Shown here piece by piece: positions 16,982 through 24,469 of a stretch of DNA of 31,167 nt (position 1 is the stretch's first letter; each line of letters starts with the position of its first letter). The DNA comes from Thermodesulfobacteriaceae bacterium. Lineage in GTDB: Bacteria; Desulfobacterota; Thermodesulfobacteria; Thermodesulfobacteriales; Thermodesulfobacteriaceae. The DNA is taken from NCBI GenBank assembly GCA_015494725.1, contig WGAR01000052.1, forward strand, positions 1 through 31,167, read 5' to 3'. Made by a program: the position numbers and the translations under genes. The notes beneath the pieces are model-generated. The model did no database searches. It worked only from the letters and a program-made list of their open reading frames with translations, and was not told where the DNA came from.

Positions 16982-18031
16982 ATGCGTCGTGCGGTTTGGT
17001 TAGCGTGTCTGATTCTCCTTATCGGAGCTCTTTTCTGCTGGGCCCAGGAAAGGGTTCCGGTAAGGAGACTCAAGGTAATAGCGGTACTCACGCGGGATGC
17101 GGAGGGGAGGACCTTCTTGAATCCGGTAGCGGTGGGGATAGATCCGGCAACCTATGAGGTTTATGTGGTAGATCCCGGGCGGTGGGAGATTACGGTCTTC
17201 AGTCCGGATTTCTTTCCCCGTTATTCCCTGGGTAAGGGGAGGGGGATTTTCCTTCCTTATGGGGTGGCCATAGACGAGGAAGGGCGTATTTATGTATGTC
17301 AGGCCTATACAGGGAAGAAGCCGGCGCGTCTCACGGTACTCAACGGGGCGGGTATCATTGAGAAGGAGATAATCTTTAAAGACATGCCTTTTAACGGGGC
17401 CGATGGTTTTGCCCCCAATTCGGTAGCCATTGGTCGGCGTCATATTTACGTCGCCGGTAGTGGTTTTGAGGGGGTGGTGGTGCTGGACCGGGAGGGACAT
17501 TTCGTCCGGGTTATCCGGGTACGAGATCATCCGGCTCCGGAGCTTCCCCGCAAGTGGGCTCAGATCTCGGATGTGTATGTGGATTCCCGGGGGAGGGTCT
17601 ATCTTTTGAGTGCGGAAATGGGGCGTTTTTATGTCTTTGACTCCTTGGGACATTTTTTGTTTAAAGGGGGTAAGAAGGGCGGTGGTCCGGGGAAATTGAG
17701 TCGTCCCCGGGGGATAGCCGCGGATCCGGAGCTGGGGCTTATTCTGGTGGTGGATTATATGCGTCACACGGGTTTGGCCTATTCTTATCGGGAAGGGCAT
17801 TTTCTCTTTGAGTTCGGCGGGCGGGGGTGGTCGCCGGGGTGGTTTAATTATCCCACGGATATTGCGGTGGATCCGGCGGGGCGGATATATGTAGCCGATC
17901 TTTTCAATCATCGGGTGCAAGTCTTCGTTTTCGGGGAGGAAGAAGGTGTATTTTCGCCCTCGCCTTCCTTTATTACTCCCTTGAGGCCTTTGGAGACACC
18001 CAAGAAAAAACCGGGTAAAAAACCCCAATAA
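16982..18031 (+). CDS. Secreted six-bladed NHL-repeat beta-propeller protein
   Basis: 349 residues (from ATG 16982; TTG 16976 is an alternative two codons upstream) with a signal peptide ending near FCWAQE. Six repeats of the NHL type can be read in order, each with a P-x-x-(V/I)-A-(V/I/A)-D-like strand, then (I/V)-Y-V and a closing VxVF: around FLNPVAVGIDP, LPYGVAIDEEG, APNSVAIGRRH, QISDVYVDSRG, RPRGIAADPEL and YPTDIAVDPAG. A Lys/Pro-rich tail (KKKPGKKPQ) ends the protein. No enzyme motif is visible; propellers of this type usually bind proteins. It begins only 20 bases after the strong terminator, so it probably depends on read-through. NHL proteins are, as I recall, also found beside omcS in Geobacter. 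Role in filament assembly is inferred. Confidence 0.85.
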   Translation: MRRAVWLACLILLIGALFCWAQERVPVRRLKVIAVLTRDAEGRTFLNPVAVGIDPATYEVYVVDPGRWEITVFSPDFFPRYSLGKGRGIFLPYGVAIDEEGRIYVCQAYTGKKPARLTVLNGAGIIEKEIIFKDMPFNGADGFAPNSVAIGRRHIYVAGSGFEGVVVLDREGHFVRVIRVRDHPAPELPRKWAQISDVYVDSRGRVYLLSAEMGRFYVFDSLGHFLFKGGKKGGGPGKLSRPRGIAADPELGLILVVDYMRHTGLAYSYREGHFLFEFGGRGWSPGWFNYPTDIAVDPAGRIYVADLFNHRVQVFVFGEEEGVFSPSPSFITPLRPLETPKKKPGKKPQ

Positions 18032-18043
18032 GGAGGCGCAGCC

Positions 18044-18871
18044 GTGAAAAGGGTGGTCCTTTTGGTAGTGGTTCTGACCCTGGTAGGTGGAGGTAGATTT
18101 GGGGCCTGGGGCAAGGAAGCGGTTAAAGCCCCGGCTCAGGTCAAGGCAGCCGCGGAAAAGCCTCAACCGGCGGTGCTTACGGATGCGGATTGTATAAAGT
18201 GTCATCCTCAGCAGGTAAAAGAGCTGGCCTCCAAAGGGCACAGGCACCGCAAGGTGGGTTGTCTGGGGTGTCACAAGGGGCACGCCCCGCTTTTTCCTAA
18301 GAGTAAGATGATCCCTAAATGTTCCGAATGCCATAAAGGGCAGGCCCATTTTACCTTGAAGAACTGCCTTTCCTGTCATACCAACCCTCACACTCCTTTG
18401 GAGATCACCTTCAAGAAGGGGCAGTACAAGAAGGCCTGTCTTACCTGCCATTCGGGGCCCGGGGAACAGATGGCCGAATTCCCCAGTGCGCATGCCCAGA
18501 AGCCCTGTAACTTCTGTCATACCCGACACGGTTACATTCCCACCTGTCTCAAGTGCCACAAACCCCATCTCAAGGGGCAGACCTTTGACGATTGTGTAGG
18601 GTGTCATCAGGCGCACAAGCCCACGCAGGTCACCTACGGAGCCAACATTCCCAATCGATTCTGTGGGGCCTGTCACGGCCAGATCGAAAAAACGCTTGAG
18701 TCCGGAAAGACCAAGCATGCGCGTCTGGCCTGTGTGTTCTGTCATCGGGGGGTCCACGGGGTGAAGCCTCGGTGTCAGACCTGTCATGGTATTCCGCATC
18801 CCCAGAGCATGTTACAGGGCTTTAAGGGATGTCTGGATTGTCACCAGGATCCACACAACCTGGTGAAATAG
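18044..18871 (+). CDS. Secreted 12-haem c-type cytochrome
   Basis: 275 residues starting at GTG 18044 behind AGGAGG. A signal peptide (about 1-23, ending GAWG) lacks a lipobox, so the mature protein should be soluble in the periplasm or exported. Twelve CXXCH motifs are present, among them CIKCH, CLGCH, CSECH, CLSCH, CLTCH, CNFCH, CLKCH, CVGCH, CGACH, CVFCH, CQTCH and CLDCH, about one haem per 23 residues, with many additional His for bis-His ligation. It aligns along its whole length with the next gene's product, so the pair arose by tandem duplication. With the following lipoprotein cytochrome and beta-barrel it resembles a porin-cytochrome conduit, in which this protein could be the periplasmic member (inference). 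Confidence 0.9.
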   Translation: MKRVVLLVVVLTLVGGGRFGAWGKEAVKAPAQVKAAAEKPQPAVLTDADCIKCHPQQVKELASKGHRHRKVGCLGCHKGHAPLFPKSKMIPKCSECHKGQAHFTLKNCLSCHTNPHTPLEITFKKGQYKKACLTCHSGPGEQMAEFPSAHAQKPCNFCHTRHGYIPTCLKCHKPHLKGQTFDDCVGCHQAHKPTQVTYGANIPNRFCGACHGQIEKTLESGKTKHARLACVFCHRGVHGVKPRCQTCHGIPHPQSMLQGFKGCLDCHQDPHNLVK

Positions 18872-18907
18872 TTGAAAGTATCAATAATGAGAGGAGGGAG
18901 GGCAGAG

Positions 18908-19882
18908 ATGAGGAAGGCGATTTTGATCTTGTTGGCTTTATGTACGGTGGTGGTTTTCTGGTTGACCTCCTGTACCGCTCCCCAGGCCGGAAAGAAGGTG
19001 GCTCCGGGTGCGCCGAGTGCGACCTCTGAGGTCCAGAAGAAGGCCCCGGCCAAGGCGGAAAAGGTGGTGGTAGCCAAGAAGGAGGAGAAGAAAAAGGAAG
19101 AGAAGCCCAAGAATATTTATGAGATGAAGATCAAGCCTCTTACGCCGGCGGAGTGTGCCCGCTGCCATTTTGGTATCTACGAGACCCTCAAAAAACACGG
19201 TGGCAAGCACCGGCAGGTATGTACCAATTGTCACAAGAAGTTTCATCAGTACAATCCCGTGGAGAACAACTGGAAGGAGATCATGCCCAAGTGCAATCGC
19301 TGTCACGGGTATCCTCACGGAAAGAAGGTCACGCAGTGTCTTTCCTGTCACCGGAACCCGCACAGTCCCCGGACCATCAAGCTGGCGGACGTAAGCGGTA
19401 AGTGTGGTCTCTGCCACAAGAAAGAGACGGCCTGGCTCCAGAATCATGAGAGTGCTCACCAGGATGTGGGTTGTGAGGGTTGCCATTCCGAGCGTCACGG
19501 GCGCATTCCCTCCTGTTTTGAGTGCCATGAGCAGGGGCACGTGAAGGGGCAGACGGTGAAGGATTGTCTGAAGTGTCACAATCCGCACATGCCGCTCAAC
19601 ATCAAGCCGTTCAAGGGGCTCATGGTGCAGAATCAGGTCTGCGGTTCCTGTCACAAGGTGGAGTTTGAGAAGCTTTCCACCACCGCGGCCAAGCACGGAA
19701 AGCTGGCCTGCACCTTCTGTCATCCCAAGCACGGGTTCAAGCCCAGGTGTGAAGGCTGTCACGGCAAGCCTCATTCCCCGGCTCTGCACAAGAGGTTCCC
19801 GCGCTGCTTGAAGTGCCATCTCGATCCTCACTCTCTGGGGATGGGGCCCAGGCGAGCGGGGGCCGGAGTGCACCCCAAATAA
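18908..19882 (+). CDS. 12-haem c-type cytochrome lipoprotein
   Basis: 324 residues from ATG 18908, chosen because AGGAGGGAGG lies just upstream and a lipoprotein signal follows (hydrophobic run then LTSC lipobox near residue 20). A Lys/Glu/Ala-rich low-complexity linker of about 50 residues separates the lipid anchor from the haem region. Twelve CXXCH motifs follow: CARCH, CTNCH, CNRCH, CLSCH, CGLCH, CEGCH, CFECH, CLKCH, CGSCH, CTFCH, CEGCH, CLKCH. Spacing and flanking words (GKxKH, KPRCxGCHGxPH, CLxCHxDPH) parallel the preceding cytochrome. The long charged tether suits an outer-membrane lipoprotein reaching into or through the barrel encoded next. Which side of the outer membrane it faces cannot be read from sequence. 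Confidence 0.92.
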   Translation: MRKAILILLALCTVVVFWLTSCTAPQAGKKVAPGAPSATSEVQKKAPAKAEKVVVAKKEEKKKEEKPKNIYEMKIKPLTPAECARCHFGIYETLKKHGGKHRQVCTNCHKKFHQYNPVENNWKEIMPKCNRCHGYPHGKKVTQCLSCHRNPHSPRTIKLADVSGKCGLCHKKETAWLQNHESAHQDVGCEGCHSERHGRIPSCFECHEQGHVKGQTVKDCLKCHNPHMPLNIKPFKGLMVQNQVCGSCHKVEFEKLSTTAAKHGKLACTFCHPKHGFKPRCEGCHGKPHSPALHKRFPRCLKCHLDPHSLGMGPRRAGAGVHPK

Positions 19883-19894
19883 TGTGTGTGGGTG

Positions 19895-21805
19895 ATGCGT
19901 TTTTGGATATGGTTATTACTGGCCCTGGTGGCCACGACGGGTTCGGCGTGGGGGTTCGGGTTCTCCGCCAACTGGCAGCGTTCGGAGATCTCCGGAGCCC
20001 CCACGCTCTGGACCCAGAATTACACCTTTTCTTTTTCTCAGGAATTAAGCCGGGCCATGAACATGGGGGGGAGTGTACGCTACTCCCGCCAGAGTCAGGG
20101 GGATACCTGGCGGGAGAGCTGGGCTCCCTCCATATTTTTTAATCTTTCTAACGATCTATTTGGTTTTAACCTTACCGGTACCGGTACGCGCTCCGAAACC
20201 GAATCCACCCCGGTGATGAAAAGTCGCTCCTGGAGTGCCATTTTCAATACGGTATATCGGCAGGTGAGTATAAATCTCTTCGGGAATCTAAACCGGCAGT
20301 GGAACGAGGCCAGTCCCCGCACCGTGGATACCAAGAGTCACGGATGGGGGATTTCTCTGGCCCGTCGGTTCAAAGGGGGTCGGTTGAGGAATCTGAATGT
20401 CACCTACGATTATCGCTTCGACTATAACAAGGATCTGGTGGCCCTCTCCCGAACCAAGAGCTGGTCTCATGTAGGTCGGGTATCCTACAGCAGGGTCTTT
20501 TATGGATTTAATTTTTCCCTCTTTCAGCAGTATTCTTTTTTACACAGCGAATCCGATTACGCTCTGGGCCCGGGGGGGCGGACGAGGGTAGGGGTGGATC
20601 TTTCCTTTAACGGCACCCCTCCTTCCCTTATCCAGGTGGGGGACCAGATCGTGGTGATCTCCAATCGCGAGATCCAGGGCCTGGAGTTCTATCGAGACTG
20701 GGCCAATCGCATTTCCATTCCCGGTACCTATCGCTGGAACATTTATTACAGCGCGGACGGCCTAACCTGGAATACTCTGGCCTCAGGAGTGGCCCTTCCC
20801 TACGAATTTTCTTCTCCGCTTGATTATCGTTATTACAAACTGGAGGTGGTTTCCGGGCCTCCGGCCGGAGGAGAACCTCTTCCCGATCCCCGGGTAAGGG
20901 GTTTTTATTATGTAACGGAGGGACATACCGAGAGCGAAACCACCCATTACCAGGGTAACCTGAGCCTTTCCCGGAACTTTCCCCGGAACATCTATACCGG
21001 TTATTATTTTTCCTACGACATTACCTCTCCCAAAAAAGGGCCGGAGGAGAAACGCTTCAATCATTCCTTTTCTTCTTCCTGGACTCCCAATAAATATTTT
21101 CGCCCCCGTTTTACGGTTTCCTACAACCTGGATGACAAGGAAGATCGTCCCCGGGAGGAGACCTGGACTTATTCTCTGGGCATAGGATCCGACCCTCTGG
21201 AGACGGTGAGTATCAGCGGAGCTTATACCTACTTTAAACACTGGGTGGGAGGGGAACCCACCTCCCAGAACGAAGCTTACAGTCTGGGCACCCAGATGGA
21301 ACTTTATCCGGATTTGATTCTCAAGATCAATGCGGGGTACAATCGCAACCAGAGTTTCGGAAATGCCACTTCGGTTACACGGACTTATTCCACCACCTGG
21401 GATCTGGTAGCGCGTCTGCGTCCGGAGGTCACCGTGGATTTTCGGGTGGACTATTCCCGTTCCAAACCCTCAGGAGGAGAGACCTCTACCTCCAAGCGTT
21501 ATACCGGGACCCTGAACTGGCGCATTTCCGATATCCTCTTTTTTAATACCATCCACACTCTTACCGATTCGGATGGGACCACACAATATACTTATAATTA
21601 TGCTATTTCTCTGGCTCCCACCCCGAAGATTCGTCTTAGCGGAGGCTGGAGTGGTTCCCGGGACGACACCAAGACCGATACCTATTCGGTGAATCTTTTC
21701 TGGGATCTGGGGCCGCACATCAACTTTAATACCAATTATGCCTGGACCAAAACCGACGGAGACACCAGCTGGAGCTGGTTTATCAACCTGAGTCTTGTTT
21801 TTTAG
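19895..21805 (+). CDS. Outer-membrane beta-barrel protein with inserted beta-sandwich-like domain
   Basis: About 636 residues from ATG 19895 (GTG 19886 is an alternative). It has a signal peptide ending GSAWG, then many alternating-hydrophobicity strands rich in Tyr, Trp, Ser, Thr and Asn (for example VSINLFGNLNRQW, IRLSGGWSGSRDD), and a C-terminal strand ending WSWFINLSLVF with the terminal Phe used for BAM recognition. No cysteine-haem motif is present. Around residues 245-335 lies a non-barrel segment with GLEFYRDWANRISIPG, WNIYYSADGLTWNTLA and YRYYKLEVVSG, resembling a discoidin/F5-8-type beta-sandwich. Directly after two 12-haem cytochromes, it is the natural candidate for the porin of a porin-cytochrome conduit such as OmbB-OmaB-OmcB, though I do not recognise sequence similarity to OmbB. 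Confidence 0.85.
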   Translation: MRFWIWLLLALVATTGSAWGFGFSANWQRSEISGAPTLWTQNYTFSFSQELSRAMNMGGSVRYSRQSQGDTWRESWAPSIFFNLSNDLFGFNLTGTGTRSETESTPVMKSRSWSAIFNTVYRQVSINLFGNLNRQWNEASPRTVDTKSHGWGISLARRFKGGRLRNLNVTYDYRFDYNKDLVALSRTKSWSHVGRVSYSRVFYGFNFSLFQQYSFLHSESDYALGPGGRTRVGVDLSFNGTPPSLIQVGDQIVVISNREIQGLEFYRDWANRISIPGTYRWNIYYSADGLTWNTLASGVALPYEFSSPLDYRYYKLEVVSGPPAGGEPLPDPRVRGFYYVTEGHTESETTHYQGNLSLSRNFPRNIYTGYYFSYDITSPKKGPEEKRFNHSFSSSWTPNKYFRPRFTVSYNLDDKEDRPREETWTYSLGIGSDPLETVSISGAYTYFKHWVGGEPTSQNEAYSLGTQMELYPDLILKINAGYNRNQSFGNATSVTRTYSTTWDLVARLRPEVTVDFRVDYSRSKPSGGETSTSKRYTGTLNWRISDILFFNTIHTLTDSDGTTQYTYNYAISLAPTPKIRLSGGWSGSRDDTKTDTYSVNLFWDLGPHINFNTNYAWTKTDGDTSWSWFINLSLVF

Positions 21806-21842
21806 ACATGAATCCTTAGAATAAACTTAAGGAGGCCTGAAA

Positions 21843-22406
21843 ATGCGGAAGTTTTTCCTTCCGATTCTGATGCTGTTCCTGCTGTGGGGGTGTGGCACAC
21901 GCGGGGAGATCCGGAGTTATCTGCGCCAGGGAGTGGATCCGGCCTTTGTGAAGCGGGTAGCAGTGCTCAAATTTGAGAATCACACCCGGAACAAGCAGGC
22001 CGCGGATCGGATGCGGGACATTGTAACCATGGAGGCTCTGGCTCTGGGGGTCTTTGATGTGGTAGATCGCACCGTGGTGGATGAGGTCCTTTCGGAGGAG
22101 GGTGTGGAAGAGGGCATGGGGCTGGATAAGGCCACCATCAGGCGTCTGGGAAAGCGACTCGGGGTGCAGGCCCTTCTGGTGGGAAGTGTGGATGCCTATG
22201 AGGAGGAAAGAGAGGGCTCCTACACCTATCCGGTGGTAAGTGTAAGTCTGCGCCTCATCGATGTAGCCTCCGGGGAGATAATCTGGAAGGCCGGAGGCAC
22301 GGAGACAGGGTATAGTATGGTGGGAAGACTTTTCGGGTGGAAGCCCAAAAACGCCATTGAGGTAAGTTTTCGTTTGGTGGATAGACTTTTGAGGACTTTT
22401 AAATAA
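21843..22406 (+). CDS. CsgG/GNA1162-like lipoprotein
   Basis: 187 residues with a lipoprotein signal (LFLLWGCGT, lipobox Cys near residue 17) and ATG 21843 behind AAGGAGG. The mature part starts with KRVAVLKFENHT, followed by an alpha/beta pattern (VDEVLSEEGVEEG, LGVQALLVGSVDAYEEE, VSVSLRLIDVASGEIIWKAGG) that resembles the CsgG/TolB N-domain/GNA1162 fold. It is shorter than CsgG, and I cannot identify the membrane-hairpin insertions that form the curli pore. It is the first of three related proteins encoded in a row between the barrel and the chaperone. Function is unknown; an envelope accessory or export role is inferred from context. Confidence 0.75.
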   Translation: MRKFFLPILMLFLLWGCGTRGEIRSYLRQGVDPAFVKRVAVLKFENHTRNKQAADRMRDIVTMEALALGVFDVVDRTVVDEVLSEEGVEEGMGLDKATIRRLGKRLGVQALLVGSVDAYEEEREGSYTYPVVSVSLRLIDVASGEIIWKAGGTETGYSMVGRLFGWKPKNAIEVSFRLVDRLLRTFK

Positions 22407-22422
22407 AGTATGGAGATTTCCT

Positions 22423-23898
22423 TTGTTCAAGAGGGTTTTAAATAAAGGCTTCTGGCTGGCCATCCTTATTCTGGTCTGGGCGGCGGCGGCCCGGGCGCAG
22501 ATCATCGTCCTTCCTTTTGAGGATCTTAGCAAGGGGCTCAACGGTATTAACATTGAGATTGCCCGGGCGGTGGCCGATTATCTGTCCGGAGAAGGTTTTC
22601 AGGTCATCTATCCCGAGGAGGTCATTCCCGAATTGGCCCGGCTGAGGGTAAAGAGCCCGGGCTGGGTGGACAGGGTGGTAGCCCGGGAGCTCATGCAGAA
22701 GTTCAGGGCCAGGTATATCCTGCTGGGGACGGTCCTGGAGATGGATCCTCAGGAACCCCTGCTGGGTCTTTCGGTGAGGCTTCTTCGGACGGAAGATTTT
22801 CGGTTGATATGGGGGGGGACGGTTTCTTACACCGGTAAGGACTGGCATCCCTTCCTCGGCCTCAAGAAAGTTACCTTTCAGGATTTTTTGCGCTGGTCCT
22901 GTGAAAGGCTTTTTGCGGGTTTAAAGGAAGAACTGAGAATGCAATCCATGCCTCCTCCGGTGGTAGCGGTGGACGAGGTTCTTTTGCGTCCCAGGAGTGT
23001 GCGCGGGGGAGAGAGGGTGGAGTGTGCGGTAAGGTTGAGGATCTCCGGACCTCCTCCGGACAAGATGGGGGTGGATCTGGGAAAGCGATGGGTGCCTCTT
23101 TTCAAACAGGGGGCCTATTATCTGGCCTTCTGGAAGGCTCCGAAAGACGAAGGACGTTATCCGGTAAATCTGGTAATTCGATGGGAAAAGGGGTGGCGGA
23201 TTGAGAAGCGCATCTTTTTGGCCACCTATCGGGTGGACAATACCCCTCCGGAGATCGAGCTAAGGATTTATCGGGCCCGGCAGACTCCGGAGGCTCCGGC
23301 CTTCAAAAACTACGTGGAACTCAGACCCTACCTCCGTAACGCAGATCATATATCCCGATGGCTGTTGCAGGTTTTTCCGGAAAAGGGTGCTCAGCCTGTG
23401 ATTAGCGAGGAAGGGCTCGGAAAGCTTCCTCCGCGTTTCATCTGGCGGGGTACGGATGCCTCCGGACATCCCCTGCGGGAAGGAGTTTATCGGGTGAGAT
23501 TGAAGGTATGGGACCAGGCGGGCAACAGTAGCTGGAAGGAGACCAAGCTTATCTTCGTCAATGCTCCCCCCAAGGCCGAGGTGAAGGCCGTGAAGGACGG
23601 AAACAAACTCAAGATTTCCTTCCGCATAGCGCCCCATCCGGTGCCCCTGCGGGGATGGACTCTGGAGATTACCGACGAAAAGGGAAGGATCGTCCGGGAG
23701 TTGAAGGGTGAGGAGCCGGTAAACAGGGAACTGGTTTTGAAGGGTCTTTCCTCCTCTCTTCGATATACCCTCAGGCTCAGGGATGTGCTGGGCAACAGGG
23801 TAATCATGCGCAATCGAAAGATCGTGCCGGTGGTCATGCAGGCCAAGAAAGAGAAGAAGAAACCGAAGAAGGCGGAGGAGTGGGTGAGTGAATTTTAG
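22423..23898 (+). CDS. Secreted protein with TolB/CsgG-like N-terminal domain and Ig-like C-terminal domains
   Basis: 491 residues, start TTG 22423 with GGAGA upstream, signal peptide ending AAARAQ. Residues about 25-165 repeat the IIVLPFEDLSKG ... RYILLGTVLEMD ... RLLRTEDFRLIWGGTVSY pattern of the TolB/CsgG-like fold. The remainder looks like two or three beta-sandwich domains: a segment with VAVDEVLLRPRSVRGGERVE, one with DNTPPEIELRIY and ASGHPLREGVYRVRLKVWDQAGNSS (similar to FlgD/Ig-like modules), and a last one ending in a Lys-rich tail (KEKKKPKKAEE). No catalytic residues are apparent. Overlap with the next gene and position inside the cytochrome operon suggest a structural or assembly role in the envelope. 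Confidence 0.7.
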   Translation: MFKRVLNKGFWLAILILVWAAAARAQIIVLPFEDLSKGLNGINIEIARAVADYLSGEGFQVIYPEEVIPELARLRVKSPGWVDRVVARELMQKFRARYILLGTVLEMDPQEPLLGLSVRLLRTEDFRLIWGGTVSYTGKDWHPFLGLKKVTFQDFLRWSCERLFAGLKEELRMQSMPPPVVAVDEVLLRPRSVRGGERVECAVRLRISGPPPDKMGVDLGKRWVPLFKQGAYYLAFWKAPKDEGRYPVNLVIRWEKGWRIEKRIFLATYRVDNTPPEIELRIYRARQTPEAPAFKNYVELRPYLRNADHISRWLLQVFPEKGAQPVISEEGLGKLPPRFIWRGTDASGHPLREGVYRVRLKVWDQAGNSSWKETKLIFVNAPPKAEVKAVKDGNKLKISFRIAPHPVPLRGWTLEITDEKGRIVRELKGEEPVNRELVLKGLSSSLRYTLRLRDVLGNRVIMRNRKIVPVVMQAKKEKKKPKKAEEWVSEF

Positions 23899-24469
23899 GA
23901 GGGCGGCCTGGGCCTGTTTACTCCTGTGGATGTGTGTTTCCTGTTTCGGACACGAGCCCGAGTTACGTATAGCCGCCAATCGGGAGCCCGGAATATGCAG
24001 GGTGGCGGTGCTTCCTTTTGTGAATCAGACCAAGAAAGAAGGGGTGGGGGAGATGCTCACCCGAATAGTCATAAGCGAAATGGTGGAGCAAGGGCTGGAC
24101 GTAACGGAGGAGGGGGTGGTAAAGAGATTCCTGGAGAGGGAACGCTATCTTCCGGGAACCTATGTCTCGGCGGATTTGATTCGCAAGATGGGCGACGAGT
24201 TCGGGGTGCGGGCGGTGGTGGGAGGAGTGGTGACCGAGGCCCGGGAGGTGGGCCAGCAGGTCAAATTAGGGTTTATTTTCTGGGTGAGAGATACCCGGGA
24301 TGGCCATTTCTTATGGGGTACCTACTATGTTCGGGAAGGTGAAGACTACCGTACGGTACTTCATTTCGGTAAGATCTCTTCCATGAGCGGTCTGGCCGGC
24401 AGAATGGTGGAGGAGATTCTACAAGCTTCCATGAAAAGGAGACTCTTCAGATGTCGCGTATCCTCTTAA
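23888..24469 (+). CDS. CsgG/TolB-like lipoprotein
   Basis: 193 residues from GTG 23888, overlapping the preceding gene by 11 bases. The signal region ends MCVSCFG, a plausible lipobox (Cys near residue 19). The mature sequence begins with CRVAVLPFVNQTKKEG, then LTRIVISEMVEQGLDVTEEG, FGVRAVVGGVVTEAREV and IFWVRDTRDGHFLWGTYYV, the same fold pattern as the gene at 21843 and the N-domain at 22423. It lacks Cys-haem motifs. Together these make a three-member family in one operon, so a hetero-oligomeric envelope complex is plausible but unproven. Confidence 0.72.
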   Translation: MNFRRAAWACLLLWMCVSCFGHEPELRIAANREPGICRVAVLPFVNQTKKEGVGEMLTRIVISEMVEQGLDVTEEGVVKRFLERERYLPGTYVSADLIRKMGDEFGVRAVVGGVVTEAREVGQQVKLGFIFWVRDTRDGHFLWGTYYVREGEDYRTVLHFGKISSMSGLAGRMVEEILQASMKRRLFRCRVSS

